A DNA stretch of 36,355 bases, taken from the NCBI GenBank assembly GCA_964429805.1, contig CAYSDH010000031.1, positions 1 through 36,355 of the forward strand, given 5' to 3'. The position numbers and the translations under genes are program-made. The DNA is from CAYSDH01 sp964429805 (lineage in GTDB: Bacteria; Bacteroidota; Bacteroidia; Flavobacteriales_D; JABDKJ01). The notes beneath the pieces were generated by a model that worked only from the letters and a program-made list of their open reading frames with translations, was not told the origin of the DNA and did no database searches. Position 1 is the first letter of the stretch, and each line of letters starts with the position of its first letter. Positions 22,987-32,216 of this stretch are shown here, piece after piece.

Positions 22987-25679
22987 CAAGGGTTGCTAAA
23001 GGCCGAGTTAAGGGCTAAGAAATCATTAATGTCAACTATCCCGTCTTGGTTGATGTCTTCAGGACATCCGTCACAAGAACTTCCAAAAGCAGAATTAAAA
23101 GACAGGAAGTCATTGATGTCTACTGTGCCGTCTCCATTAATATCACTCGGACAAGTGCTGATGACATTAAATGACTCTGTGTAATCCTGAGTTTCGCTGC
23201 CATCGAGGCTTTTAAGTCGTATCTCATATTGGCCGTCAGCCAAGCTTGACGGCACTGTCCACTGATAGCTGCCAGTCTCAATGTCTACTTGACCAAGATA
23301 TTCTACAAAGCTCGGGCCTTGCCAGACCGTAAGCCCACCATTAAAATCGATGTTTGATTCCCACGTTATTTCAATGGTGCTGTTCTTTATTACTTCGTCT
23401 CCTCCCGCTGGGCTGGTCATCGAGATGAAGGGGCCAGGAGAGTATTCGCCCACAAATACGCCCATTCCGCCCACACCCAAGTAAACTTGACCATATACGT
23501 TTCTATCACCTGCCAGTCCTGCTGGGTTGCCCCAGTTGTCTTCGTTTGTGTCGTTTATTTGAACCCAATTTAGTCCTTGGTCCCATGAGAGGTACACGCG
23601 TTCTTCGTTATCTCCATTTGCCTTTCCAAAAATGTAGAGTGCTGCGTAAGTCTCTCCAGGCTTTTCTTTTCCATAGCCAAAGCATAGCGCGCCTTGCACA
23701 TGAGTCACACCTGACCACGTTTGACCACCGTCTATACTTTTGATAAGCGAGTCTCTGAAGTTTATATACACATGTCCAGCCTGCCCCGGAATGGTGTTTA
23801 CCTCAATCTTGTTGGCCCATACATTGCTTATCGCGGGTAGTTGGTCGTTGACCATGCACCAGCTTTCTCCATTATCTGTACTCACATGAAAAGTGCCATC
23901 AAATTGGTTGTAATAATAAAACACGCAAGACATTACTTTGTCAGAAGCCAAGGGTCTGTAGACAGAAAACACACTGGGGTTAATCAAGCTGTCGCTGAGC
24001 ATATTGCTTGGAGCTAAACAGTTGAAAGAGAATGATTCGCAGTTGCCATTTACACTGTTAGTTAAAGTCGATTGAGTAAAGCCATTGGCCGTGTTTCGGT
24101 CCTCCCACCACAGGCCTTCTTGGTTTGCAATCACTAATCGGTTAGCATCTCCAGATGAGAGGGCCAAGACAGATTTGCCCCATGCTTCGTTGTATGTCGT
24201 GCTTCGCGTAAAGCTCACTCCACCATCTTCAGAATAGGCGAGTCCAGCACTAGACTCATTCCAGTTTTTTGGCAGGCAGACTACTATATTATCTGATGCA
24301 TTCTCACAGTAAGCGGCCACGCCTCCTTTAATGGCATTTGCCCCATCATCAAGCGTGCTGCGTATATCCTGCTGCGGAAAGTTATCTTCCGAGATGTCGT
24401 CATACACAAAGCCAGTATGGTCACCATCCATTAGGAGGAGGAAGTTCTCGGCTGAGTTTTCTGGAAAAGCGCTAATCTCAACATTGACCACCTCTTCATG
24501 CCCGCGGTTAGAGTCGTTGCTCCACGCAATGGGAGAGGCTGTAAAATCACTGGTCATGTAGCTGCCAAAAAAGGAGCTGATATATACAGCTGTCTGGTTT
24601 ACGGGGTCAAACACTATCTGAGAGCAGTTCGATCCAAATCCAGAAGTCTTCCATGGAAAAATATTGGTGACCGTACCTCCCGGGTTTGTCCAGCTCACGC
24701 CTCCGTCATAAGAGACCCTGAAGTCATCATAGGAGTCCCAGTTATTCTGCACCGTAATCAGTGTTTGCTCATCGTAAGGGCTGGCCGTGACGGTGAGGTA
24801 GCCACGGTCATTTCCGGTGTAAGTCAGCACCTGAGTCCAGGTTCTATTTGCAGAAAGCACATTTTCACATTTGTAGATTCCTTCTCCCACACATGCCGCA
24901 TAGAGTGTGTTGCCACTTACAGAAAGACTGAGGTCTTGCACCAATTCAAGTGCAACTATGTTTTGGTCAATCTGCTGCCAAGTATCATCTGCAGTATCCC
25001 CGAGATAAACGCCATGTCCGGCATACCCGACCAAGACTTTATTCTGCTGCGTAGGATGGAAGGACACCGACCGTATGCTGAGTCTTTCAGTGTTGTGAGG
25101 TATGTCGGCATCACTTACCTGCACAGGGTTTTGCGGGTCAGTCAGGTCAAGTATCCAAAGTCCCTTGTCTCTTGTGCCGATATAAATCTCATTTGTGTTA
25201 AGCGGATTTACCTCGATGCAGTTTCCTTCTCGGTCTTTGTCAGAATTGTTGCCTGTGCAGTTTCTGCCTCCATTAGCAGCAAAGTAAAAGGGCACCTGAA
25301 TCACCGTCCAGTTTTCTCCTGCATCAGTAGAGACTAGTATGGCTGAGTATGTGTCTGAGCACTTTCTGTCTACAGCCATAATCACTGACTGAGGATTTGT
25401 CGGGTCAAAAGTGATGCCCGCCACAGAGTAGTAGTTCTCAAATTCTGTCCCAAAGTCAAACAGCTGGACCAGTCGATCTTGATTGTCATCACGTCTATAC
25501 GCACCTCCCACATCAGTGCGATAATACTTGTGGTGCGGAGCCATGGGGTGTATCCTCATACCGGTGATATAGCCACCTGCACCAATGGGCACATTTCGCC
25601 AAGAATATTCTGCCGCAGTCTGTCCAAACATGCAGAGAGTAGAGAAGAAAATAAATAAGGTTGCAACTAGATTTTTCAT
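22980..25679 (-). CDS. Secreted GH74-type glycosidase (xyloglucanase-like) with tandem dockerin-like tail
   Basis: 899 residues with signal peptide MKNLVATLFIFFSTLCMFGQ. The N-terminus matches the GH74 signature: YSWRNVPIGAGGYITGMRIH followed by RTDVGGAYRRD, whose Asp56 corresponds to the catalytic base region. Two beta-propellers follow with Asp-box motifs (STDAGENW, SYDGGVSW, STDNGESW, SIDGGQTW). GH74 enzymes cut xyloglucan; that substrate is assumed from the family and not visible here. Residues ~745-840 look like a Kre9/KNH-type beta-sandwich (ITWESN, YQWTVPSSLADGQYEIRL). The tail (843-899) is two Cys-bracketed dockerin-like repeats. No T9SS sorting domain is present. The 3' end overlaps malic enzyme by 7 nt. 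An exact minus-strand TAnnTTTG element lies 19 nt upstream of the ATG. Confidence 0.87.
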   Translation of the reverse strand: MKNLVATLFIFFSTLCMFGQTAAEYSWRNVPIGAGGYITGMRIHPMAPHHKYYRTDVGGAYRRDDNQDRLVQLFDFGTEFENYYSVAGITFDPTNPQSVIMAVDRKCSDTYSAILVSTDAGENWTVIQVPFYFAANGGRNCTGNNSDKDREGNCIEVNPLNTNEIYIGTRDKGLWILDLTDPQNPVQVSDADIPHNTERLSIRSVSFHPTQQNKVLVGYAGHGVYLGDTADDTWQQIDQNIVALELVQDLSLSVSGNTLYAACVGEGIYKCENVLSANRTWTQVLTYTGNDRGYLTVTASPYDEQTLITVQNNWDSYDDFRVSYDGGVSWTNPGGTVTNIFPWKTSGFGSNCSQIVFDPVNQTAVYISSFFGSYMTSDFTASPIAWSNDSNRGHEEVVNVEISAFPENSAENFLLLMDGDHTGFVYDDISEDNFPQQDIRSTLDDGANAIKGGVAAYCENASDNIVVCLPKNWNESSAGLAYSEDGGVSFTRSTTYNEAWGKSVLALSSGDANRLVIANQEGLWWEDRNTANGFTQSTLTNSVNGNCESFSFNCLAPSNMLSDSLINPSVFSVYRPLASDKVMSCVFYYYNQFDGTFHVSTDNGESWCMVNDQLPAISNVWANKIEVNTIPGQAGHVYINFRDSLIKSIDGGQTWSGVTHVQGALCFGYGKEKPGETYAALYIFGKANGDNEERVYLSWDQGLNWVQINDTNEDNWGNPAGLAGDRNVYGQVYLGVGGMGVFVGEYSPGPFISMTSPAGGDEVIKNSTIEITWESNIDFNGGLTVWQGPSFVEYLGQVDIETGSYQWTVPSSLADGQYEIRLKSLDGSETQDYTESFNVISTCPSDINGDGTVDINDFLSFNSAFGSSCDGCPEDINQDGIVDINDFLALNSAFSNPCQ
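22983..23153 (-). repeat. Tandem dockerin/EF-hand-like repeats, GH74 tail
   Basis: Two units of 29 and 28 residues, each starting CP[SE]D, with loops DINGDGTVDINDF and DINQDGIVDINDF, then NSAF and a final Cys. They are more diverged from each other than the GH16 pair. They clearly share one consensus with the tails at 15766-15936 and 34640-34807. Confidence 0.87.
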
Positions 25680-25697
25680 AGCCGAATCAATCTAACT

Positions 25698-25705
25698 CAA
25701 ATATA
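25698..25705 (-). promoter_or_regulatory. Bacteroidota -7 promoter element for the GH74 gene
   Basis: Read on the minus strand, TATATTTG matches TAnnTTTG exactly, 19 nt before the GH74 start codon. The leader would be only ~12 nt. No TTG -33 element was found at normal spacing. Confidence 0.4.
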
Positions 25706-25848
25706 TGGCTCAATCTGCGCGATGGCCAGTATGTGGGTCAATAATAGATTAACACGCTTTTTGGGAAGCTTAAGTCATGAATTTTCATGCTTAAATGTCT
25801 CTTTGAAGTTCAGTCAAGCTCTTGGTGAATAGTGTTTGTATCAAAGAG

Positions 25849-25856
25849 TACTTTTG
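25849..25856 (+). promoter_or_regulatory. Bacteroidota -7 promoter element for the acyltransferase gene
   Basis: TACTTTTG matches TAnnTTTG exactly, 83 nt before the ATG at 25939. It would give a leader of about 75 nt. A short inverted repeat GCACC/GGTGC lies in that leader at about 25877-25896. Confidence 0.4.
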
Positions 25857-25938
25857 TCTGAAACACGCAGAGGCCGCACCGAGCTATTTTGGTGCTTATA
25901 TTCGAAGAAGCAAACTATACTGCTAAACCACTGAAGAC

Positions 25939-26550
25939 ATGATTGATTCATACGTGATAATAGGCACTGGAGAGTATTCCAGAACAGTCATTGACATAGC
26001 TAAAAAGTTAGGGCACGAGATAACGGGGCTCATTGATCTTGGTAATTCTGGTGATACGGAAAGCATCTTGGGCGTGTCAGTCCTTGGTGGCCCCATGGAG
26101 TTAAAGAACTATCCTAAAGGGACTATTCGATGCATAGTTGCAGTGAAAGATAATGCCGAGCGCAGAGAACAAATCGAGTTTTTGACCGAGGCGGGTTATG
26201 ACATTGGCACCCTGATTCACCCGGGTGCTGACATCTCTGATTCTGTCAGAATAGGTAGAGGCACGGTTGTGCATCAAGGAGTAGTGATTAATATGCTGTC
26301 TGAAATAGGTGACGGCTGCGTGATTAGCACGGGCTGTGTTGTTGACCAAGATTGTGTCATTGGCCATTATAGTAATCTGTCTACTGGCTGCACGCTAGGC
26401 GCAGGAGTGGAAGTGGGCAATGAGTCGGTGCTCGGAGTGGGTGCCATAGTTTCTGAAGGCATCAAGATTGGTGAAAGTACCATGATAGAGGCAGGCAGTG
26501 TGCTGACCAAACATCTGGAGACAGGCTACAGTATAAGTGGTGTACGCTAG
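25939..26550 (+). CDS. NeuD/PglD-like sugar O-/N-acyltransferase (left-handed beta-helix)
   Basis: 203 residues. An N-terminal Rossmann-like domain (YVIIGTGEYSRTVIDIAKKLG, GLIDLG, CIVAVKDN) binds the nucleotide-sugar in this family. From ~93 on, hexapeptide repeats form a left-handed beta-helix (DSVRIGRGTVVHQGVV, EIGDGCVISTGCVV, VGNESVLGVGAIV). VVDQDCVIGHYSNLSTG contains the conserved His region used for acetyl transfer from acetyl-CoA. Relatives modify sugars for capsule, O-antigen, sialic acid or bacillosamine; which sugar cannot be told here, because the gene stands alone without other polysaccharide genes. A 14-bp perfect palindrome covers the stop codon (26542-26555). Confidence 0.85.
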   Translation: MIDSYVIIGTGEYSRTVIDIAKKLGHEITGLIDLGNSGDTESILGVSVLGGPMELKNYPKGTIRCIVAVKDNAERREQIEFLTEAGYDIGTLIHPGADISDSVRIGRGTVVHQGVVINMLSEIGDGCVISTGCVVDQDCVIGHYSNLSTGCTLGAGVEVGNESVLGVGAIVSEGIKIGESTMIEAGSVLTKHLETGYSISGVR

Positions 26551-26713
26551 CGTACCGAGTCAAAGTGCTCAGGCTATGCAGAATGGCAAGTCTCAACCTT
26601 CTCGATTATCATCTGAGTAGTCACCTTGCAGCTCGAATGGGCTAAAAGATTGATTATTAACATAGAAAGGCTATTAATTCATTCTAAATAGTGCGACCGC
26701 CCTCTTTATAGAC

Positions 26714-26721
26714 TACTTTTG
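26714..26721 (+). promoter_or_regulatory. Bacteroidota -7 promoter element for the DEAD-box helicase gene
   Basis: TACTTTTG matches TAnnTTTG exactly, 26 nt before the TTG start at 26747, giving a leader of about 20 nt. A -33 TTG at the right distance was not found. Confidence 0.5.
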
Positions 26722-26746
26722 CAGCTTATAAAAATTCCCCAATCTT

Positions 26747-28498
26747 TTGAGCAATTTTAATTCCCTGGGCTTGTCCCCAGCAATAGGCAAAGTACTAGAT
26801 AAAATGGGCTTTGAGAAGCCGACTCCCATACAGGAGCAGGCCATCCCTATGCTGTTGGAAGAGGAGGCCACAGACTTTATAGGGCTTGCTCAGACGGGTA
26901 CAGGTAAGACGGCCGCATTTGGTTTGCCCCTCATACAGCGCATTGATTCTGATAATCCTTCTATACAGGCGCTCATCATGGCACCGACTAGAGAGTTGGG
27001 TCAACAAACGGCTAAGCAACTAGAAGCATTCAGCACGTATGATAAGCGTTTAAACGTAGTCTGTGTGTATGGTGGAGCAGCCATCAGCAATCAGATACGT
27101 CAACTGAAAAAACCTACTCAAGTTATTGTGGCTACTCCGGGTAGACTTCTTGACTTAATTAATAGACGTGCCGTGCGTCTTGAAGAAGTCCAGTACGTGG
27201 TGCTTGACGAGGCCGATGAGATGCTCAACATGGGCTTTAAAGAAGACATAGATGATATCTTGTCTCATACATCTGGAGACCGCGTGACCTGGTTGTTTTC
27301 TGCGACCATGCCGAAGGAGATTAGACGTATCGTCAAGAAGTACATGTCTGACCCACGCGAGATTTCTATTATCTCAGAAGAGAAGACCAATAAGGACATT
27401 ACGCACCAATATATCGTCACCAAGGTGTCTAACAAGATACCAGCCCTGCGCAGGTTTTTAGACATTCAGCCTGAAATGAGAGGGGTGATGTTTTGCCGAA
27501 CGAAGCGCGAGACACAAAAAATTGCTGACGACCTCGGTGGTCTTGGTTATGGAGTAGAAGCACTACATGGTGACTTGTCACAAGCACAGCGTGATGCGGT
27601 CATGAGGCGATTTAAGAACAAATCTATGCAGCTACTCTGCGCGACAGACGTGGCGGCCAGAGGAATTGACGTCAACGACCTGACGCACGTAATCCACCAC
27701 ACTTTGCCAGACCAGCTTGAAAGCTATACGCACCGAAGTGGTCGTACAGCGCGTGCCGGTCGTAAAGGTCATTCTATCGCCTTTATCAATAATCGTGAAG
27801 GAAGGAAAGTCAAAGAATTAGAAAAGAAGCTTGGTGTCACTTTTGAAAAGATAGAAGTGCCGGGCAGTGAAGAGATAGAGAGTGCCCGCATGAATGCATG
27901 GGCAAAATCGCTGATTGATACTCAGATTGATGAGCGTGCAGAAGGCGTGCTTACTGGTCTTGAAGAACAACTAGGCAGCTTGTCGAAAGAGGACATATTA
28001 AAGCATCTCATATCTAAAGAGCTTAGGAAGCTTAATAATGAGGTTGGCGGAGACCTCAATGACAGGCAAGAGAAAGGTGACAGAGGAAATAGCCGTGAAG
28101 ACAGCGACAGCCATCGTTACTTTATTAATGTGGGTACCATAGATAATATGGATCGCATTAGCCTTACCAAGTTCCTTTCTGAGGTCAGTAACATCAAGAG
28201 AAAGTACTTCTCTGACTTGACTGTGCAGAAGAACAGAGCGTTTTTCAATGTCAAGAAGACTCAAGACAATGGCTTTGCAGGAAAGTTTGCCGGCATTGAG
28301 TTTGAAGGTCGTGAGATACGTGTAAACCGTGACGATACTGGGCCAAGCAGAGGCGGAAGAGGAGACCGTAATAGAGGAAAGAAAAGATTTGGCGGAGGCG
28401 GACAAAAGCGTCATCGTGGAAAGACGATGAACCAGTCTTCGAGAGGCTCTGGCAACGATTCGTTCAAAAAGAAATCAAAGCGTAAAAAGAAGTGGTGA
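26747..28498 (+). CDS. DEAD-box ATP-dependent RNA helicase (CsdA/DeaD type)
   Basis: 583 residues from a TTG start. The first ATG lies 19 codons in and would remove the conserved F-x-x-LGL and part of the Q-motif region (FNSLGLSPAI, KPTPIQEQAIP), and an in-frame stop lies just upstream. All helicase motifs are present: AQTGTGKTAAF (Walker A), PTRELGQQ, ATPGRL, VLDEADEML, SAT, and HRSGRTARAGR (motif VI). A DbpA-like RNA-binding domain follows at ~470-540 (YFINVGTIDNMDR...). The tail is rich in Arg, Gly and Lys. It unwinds RNA, typically in ribosome assembly and cold adaptation. The TTG start is real-looking because two other genes in this window also appear to use TTG. Confidence 0.93.
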   Translation: MSNFNSLGLSPAIGKVLDKMGFEKPTPIQEQAIPMLLEEEATDFIGLAQTGTGKTAAFGLPLIQRIDSDNPSIQALIMAPTRELGQQTAKQLEAFSTYDKRLNVVCVYGGAAISNQIRQLKKPTQVIVATPGRLLDLINRRAVRLEEVQYVVLDEADEMLNMGFKEDIDDILSHTSGDRVTWLFSATMPKEIRRIVKKYMSDPREISIISEEKTNKDITHQYIVTKVSNKIPALRRFLDIQPEMRGVMFCRTKRETQKIADDLGGLGYGVEALHGDLSQAQRDAVMRRFKNKSMQLLCATDVAARGIDVNDLTHVIHHTLPDQLESYTHRSGRTARAGRKGHSIAFINNREGRKVKELEKKLGVTFEKIEVPGSEEIESARMNAWAKSLIDTQIDERAEGVLTGLEEQLGSLSKEDILKHLISKELRKLNNEVGGDLNDRQEKGDRGNSREDSDSHRYFINVGTIDNMDRISLTKFLSEVSNIKRKYFSDLTVQKNRAFFNVKKTQDNGFAGKFAGIEFEGREIRVNRDDTGPSRGGRGDRNRGKKRFGGGGQKRHRGKTMNQSSRGSGNDSFKKKSKRKKKW

Positions 28499-28508
28499 TA
28501 CCTCTTTC

Positions 28509-28537
28509 TTGATAATCTTCCTCATTGGCTATCTTTA
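28509..28537 (+). promoter_or_regulatory. Promoter of the AsmA-like gene (-33 TTG, -7 TATCTTTA)
   Basis: TTG (28509-28511) and TATCTTTA (28530-28537, one mismatch to TAnnTTTG) are separated by 18 nt, which fits Bacteroidota promoters. The transcript would begin about 12 nt before the TTG start at 28556. Confidence 0.5.
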
Positions 28538-28555
28538 ATCCTACGATTCAAAGAA

Positions 28556-31500
28556 TTGACCATCGAAGGGGGAGATAATACTGACTCTAAAAAACCAAGC
28601 ATACTCAAACGGGTTATCAAACTTGTTGTGCTCCTGCTTGCCTTGTTCTGCCTAGCGCTAGTCGGATTAAACCTGTACATATCTTCCGGTAATGTCAAGC
28701 ATTTTGAAAAGCTCGATGCCCTGAATCAAGGCTCCATTTCATTTGAAAAAGCAACATTTTCTGTCTTTAGAGATTTTCCGAGGGCCACGCTTTCTTTAGA
28801 GAATGTGAACATCACGGACTCCACCTTTTTTGATTCTAACGAACCCGAACTCAGCTTCAAATCACTTGACCTGGTGGCATCACTCGCTAGCTGGGGGCAA
28901 GACGAGGTGCACATTCGTAAGGTTAGGTTGAGCGATGGCCAAATTCGCGGCCATCAAGACATAGACGGGTATAGCGACCTCAAGAGCCTGTTTTCAAAAA
29001 AAGGAAACGGTGAGGGCAAGAAACTTCTCTTTGACTATGCGCAGCTCGAGTTATCCAACATTAGTTGCAGTTGGAGCAACGACAAAAAAAATGCGGACCT
29101 CAGCGGACATATACACCTCCTAAAGACAGCACTCAAAGAAGGGAAGGGTGAACTAGAACTGGATCTCAACATTGATCAGTTGCTCTTTAACGAAGCCAAA
29201 GGACCGTATCTTAAAAACGCCAAGTTAGACGGTGTTCTTGCGCTGGATTTTCAAAAAGACAAGATAGTAATCGCACCTTCTGAGCTTGAGATAGAAGGAA
29301 GTGAGTATACACTCACTGCTGCCATAGACCTGACGGCCAAAGAGCAAACAACTTTGACATTAGAAAACAAGCGCACCGAGTTTAGCACGGTATTACCCAT
29401 GTTAACTAACAGCTTGCAGCGTTCACTGTCACCCTACAATGTAGATGGTGAGTTTCATTCCCGAGTGAATATAGAAAGCCGATTTAGAGAAGGAGAGGAC
29501 CCACGTGTTGAAGTGCAGATTCAAACTGATGGAAACGACATGGTGGTCAAAGACTATCTCTTTATGGACACCAAGTTAAAAGGCACCTTTATCAATAGAC
29601 TCTATGACGATGAGCGGAGCAATAATGAAGGAACTAAAAACATGCGATTTGTCATTGAGGAACTGGAATCAACGCATCAGAACTTTGACATTTCCTCTAA
29701 AGAGGGGCTGATTTCTTCGAGTCCAGAAGGGGGTGATTATTTATCCATTGATGCGCTCATTACAGGTACAGCAGTCAGTATGAGCGAATGGCTAGATAAT
29801 GACCAGTTCTTATTCTTTGGTGGGGACTTCCGCTTAGATGGTCAAATCGAAGGACCGCTTGATGACCTGGAGATCATGATTGAAACGAGCTCGGCAGAAC
29901 TGAGTCTTCAAGATGTAAAAGTGCATTACGAACCCGCTGACGTGAGCTTTCCTTTCCGCAGCATAAAACTCAACAAGGCCACAGGAAAAAGCACCTTTGA
30001 TGTAGTCAGTGCCTCTAGCAAACAAGCCGAGACATTTATAGTTAATGGTAGTCTCACTCACCTGTCTGACTTACTAACCGGACAGCATAATCAGCGCGTA
30101 AGAAGTGACATGACATTTACTGCCGATAGGCTCAATTGGGCTGGATTTTTAGACATGTTTAGCGCTGATGATTCCGGGCAAGATGAGACGGAAGAGCAAA
30201 AGAAAAAGTCTTTGAAGAGCACACTCGAAGGCTTGTATGAAAACTTCCAGCCCCGCGTACATCTTGATATAGATGAGGTGGAGTATAGAGAGACTATTCG
30301 TCTCAACGAGTTTAAATCAGGGCTCTTTTTTGCCGGCAGAGACAGCCTGGTGTTAGAAAAAACCGAGTTTAAGCTTGGTGACGGTAAGGTCAATCTCACG
30401 GGTTACTTTAATATCAATGATCCGTATCGCACCAGGTTCAACCTCGATTTACAAGCCCAGCGAGTAAACCTGAGTAAAGTGCTGCCGGAACTTAACTACT
30501 TCGGTATCCCGCTGCTCTCAGCCGTTGAAGAGCATGCAGAAGATCTAGATATCAGCATCAAAGTGCAAGGCTATTTTCATGATGTTGACGGATTGATACC
30601 CAACAGCTCAACCGGAGTTATAGAATTTCAAAGTAACACGGACAGGGCAGTGCATGGCCGTATTTTGTTCAGGCCAGATAGTGATGAGCATATGAATCAT
30701 CCAGAGGAGTTGGTGAAGAGTAACAGAATTGAAATTCAAGGAAACCCGATTGCCTTCAACGAGTTTTTTGACAACAAAGAGTTCTTCTTTAAAGATGGCC
30801 GGTTTAATGCCGAGTTTGATTTTGGGTCAGGTATTACCTCTTTTGAAGAGCTGCTAAATGAGGCGCTCGTCAAGTTTGATATGACCGAAGGTGTGGTCTA
30901 CTATCAAATAGGTGATATCGATCTGCCGCTATCTACAGTGCACATGGAGATTAAAGAGGATCAAGGAGAGTTTGATCTTCAGATTCGTGCCGACTCTATT
31001 AACAGGGAGCTTAATTTTAAGGGAAGCGCGGTCAACCTAAGTGAGGTCATTGTAGGCGGCACTGGAAAAGACTTTAGTTCGACCATTAACCTTTACTCTC
31101 CAGTGTTTGAGTGGAAACTCTTCCAAGACATTCTCGGTGGGAAAAACAAACTGGCCGATAGCTCATCGGCTGTTACCGACAAGTATCACGGTATGAAGCG
31201 GTCACTAAAAGGGATGCTAAATCGCTTTGACCCGGATTTGCAGCTCACGGTAGACAGTTTTATTTACTCTCCAAAACTCAGCTTTAGCGACTTCAATTCG
31301 GGAATCAGAATGCTGGACGAGAATACGCTACTACTTGAAAAAACGGAAGTCAATTTTCAGGATGGTCGCTTGGCATTAGAGGGTGAGTTTGACTTGGAGC
31401 CTGCGCAAGAGGTGCCCTTTTCTTTTCATGTAAAAACAGCCGACTTAAAGATGGGTCAGCTCTTATCGGGTTTAAATTACATAGGCATCGATGCCCTTGC

Positions 31501-31636
31501 CCAAGCAGAGAAACTAGAAGGAGCGTTGACTATGGATCTAGACCTCACTGGTGTTATTGCGGCAAGCGGCACAGAGCTGGTCACAGAGCACACGCGTGGC
31601 ATCTTAGACTTTAAAATGACTGACTTGCAGATATAG
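28556..31636 (+). CDS. AsmA-like envelope protein, main part (gene split by a frameshift)
   Basis: 1026 residues from a TTG start (no ATG nearby). One N-terminal membrane segment at ~17-40 (VIKLVVLLLALFCLALVGL) anchors a very long beta-rich periplasmic region with repeated AsmA-type units (FKSGLFFAGRDSLVLEKTEF and, later, FNSGIRMLDENTLLLEKTEV are two copies of one motif). AsmA/TamB-like proteins are thought to form bridge-like structures moving lipids between membranes. Normal homologues end in an AsmA_2-type C-terminal domain. Here the frame stops at TAG (31634-31636), directly after GILDFKMTDLQI, and the missing domain is found in a different frame from 31639. A loss of one base between about 31621 and 31636 would explain this. 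Either the gene is broken or the sequence has an error. Confidence 0.88.
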   Translation: MTIEGGDNTDSKKPSILKRVIKLVVLLLALFCLALVGLNLYISSGNVKHFEKLDALNQGSISFEKATFSVFRDFPRATLSLENVNITDSTFFDSNEPELSFKSLDLVASLASWGQDEVHIRKVRLSDGQIRGHQDIDGYSDLKSLFSKKGNGEGKKLLFDYAQLELSNISCSWSNDKKNADLSGHIHLLKTALKEGKGELELDLNIDQLLFNEAKGPYLKNAKLDGVLALDFQKDKIVIAPSELEIEGSEYTLTAAIDLTAKEQTTLTLENKRTEFSTVLPMLTNSLQRSLSPYNVDGEFHSRVNIESRFREGEDPRVEVQIQTDGNDMVVKDYLFMDTKLKGTFINRLYDDERSNNEGTKNMRFVIEELESTHQNFDISSKEGLISSSPEGGDYLSIDALITGTAVSMSEWLDNDQFLFFGGDFRLDGQIEGPLDDLEIMIETSSAELSLQDVKVHYEPADVSFPFRSIKLNKATGKSTFDVVSASSKQAETFIVNGSLTHLSDLLTGQHNQRVRSDMTFTADRLNWAGFLDMFSADDSGQDETEEQKKKSLKSTLEGLYENFQPRVHLDIDEVEYRETIRLNEFKSGLFFAGRDSLVLEKTEFKLGDGKVNLTGYFNINDPYRTRFNLDLQAQRVNLSKVLPELNYFGIPLLSAVEEHAEDLDISIKVQGYFHDVDGLIPNSSTGVIEFQSNTDRAVHGRILFRPDSDEHMNHPEELVKSNRIEIQGNPIAFNEFFDNKEFFFKDGRFNAEFDFGSGITSFEELLNEALVKFDMTEGVVYYQIGDIDLPLSTVHMEIKEDQGEFDLQIRADSINRELNFKGSAVNLSEVIVGGTGKDFSSTINLYSPVFEWKLFQDILGGKNKLADSSSAVTDKYHGMKRSLKGMLNRFDPDLQLTVDSFIYSPKLSFSDFNSGIRMLDENTLLLEKTEVNFQDGRLALEGEFDLEPAQEVPFSFHVKTADLKMGQLLSGLNYIGIDALAQAEKLEGALTMDLDLTGVIAASGTELVTEHTRGILDFKMTDLQI

Positions 31637-31638
31637 GA

Positions 31639-32070
31639 TTGAGTTATATAGATAGTTTAGCTCTGAGACTGAAGCGTTCTGAGCGATTTAAAGAATTAGT
31701 ATTCGCACCTATTTCAAATCGTATCACCATAGAAGGAGAGCATTTGACCATACCCCTAATGGAGATCCAGTCTAATGCCCTCAACATGTTCTTGCATGGT
31801 GATGTTGGCCCCAAAGGTCTGACCGATTTATGGTTGACTTTTCCTTTAGATAATATTCGTAAAAACGAAAGCTCATTGCTGATGAAAAAGCGTGGTTATG
31901 CGGCTATCAAAGGTAAAGTACACTTGCACATGTATAGTAATGAGCTTGGAGTGTATAGCTATAAGTTTAGAACCTCAAAACGAAAATTTTACAAAAAGAG
32001 AGGGGTCTCTCAGCAATTCAGAATCGATAGAAAAGCGTTCCGACTTCAAAGGAAGAAGATGATGAAGTAG
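31639..32070 (+). pseudogene. C-terminal domain of the AsmA-like protein, in a shifted frame
   Basis: 143 residues. The sequence RFKELVFAPISNRITIEGE, IPLMEIQSNALNMFLHG and LTDLWLTFPLDNI is the usual C-terminal end of Bacteroidota AsmA-like proteins and continues exactly where the upstream frame stops. The only start candidate is TTG at 31639, 2 nt after the TAG of the main part. That frame is already open from 31624, which is more consistent with a lost base than with a separate gene. The tail is strongly basic (KRKFYKKRG, RKKMMK). If translated alone it would have no signal or anchor and so would not reach the envelope. Confidence 0.78.
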
Positions 32071-32216
32071 CAGAACACCATACATATATTGCTTTTGGAT
32101 AGTCTCACGTCAATTAAGAAGATACTTGTGAGCCTTAGTAGAGTCTACATGTGAACTTCATAGTCCAATCAATTACTTAATTGACCGGTCACAAAAAAAA
32201 TGGTCATCTTGCAACC

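Noticed and set aside
24498..25337. 279-codon plus-strand frame opposite the GH74 gene
   Set aside because: It is an antisense shadow of a well-supported coding region, with no recognisable domain.
15763..25679. A polysaccharide utilisation locus joining the GH16 and GH74 genes
   Set aside because: There is no SusC/SusD pair, sensor or further glycosidase, and the two genes are separated by housekeeping genes.
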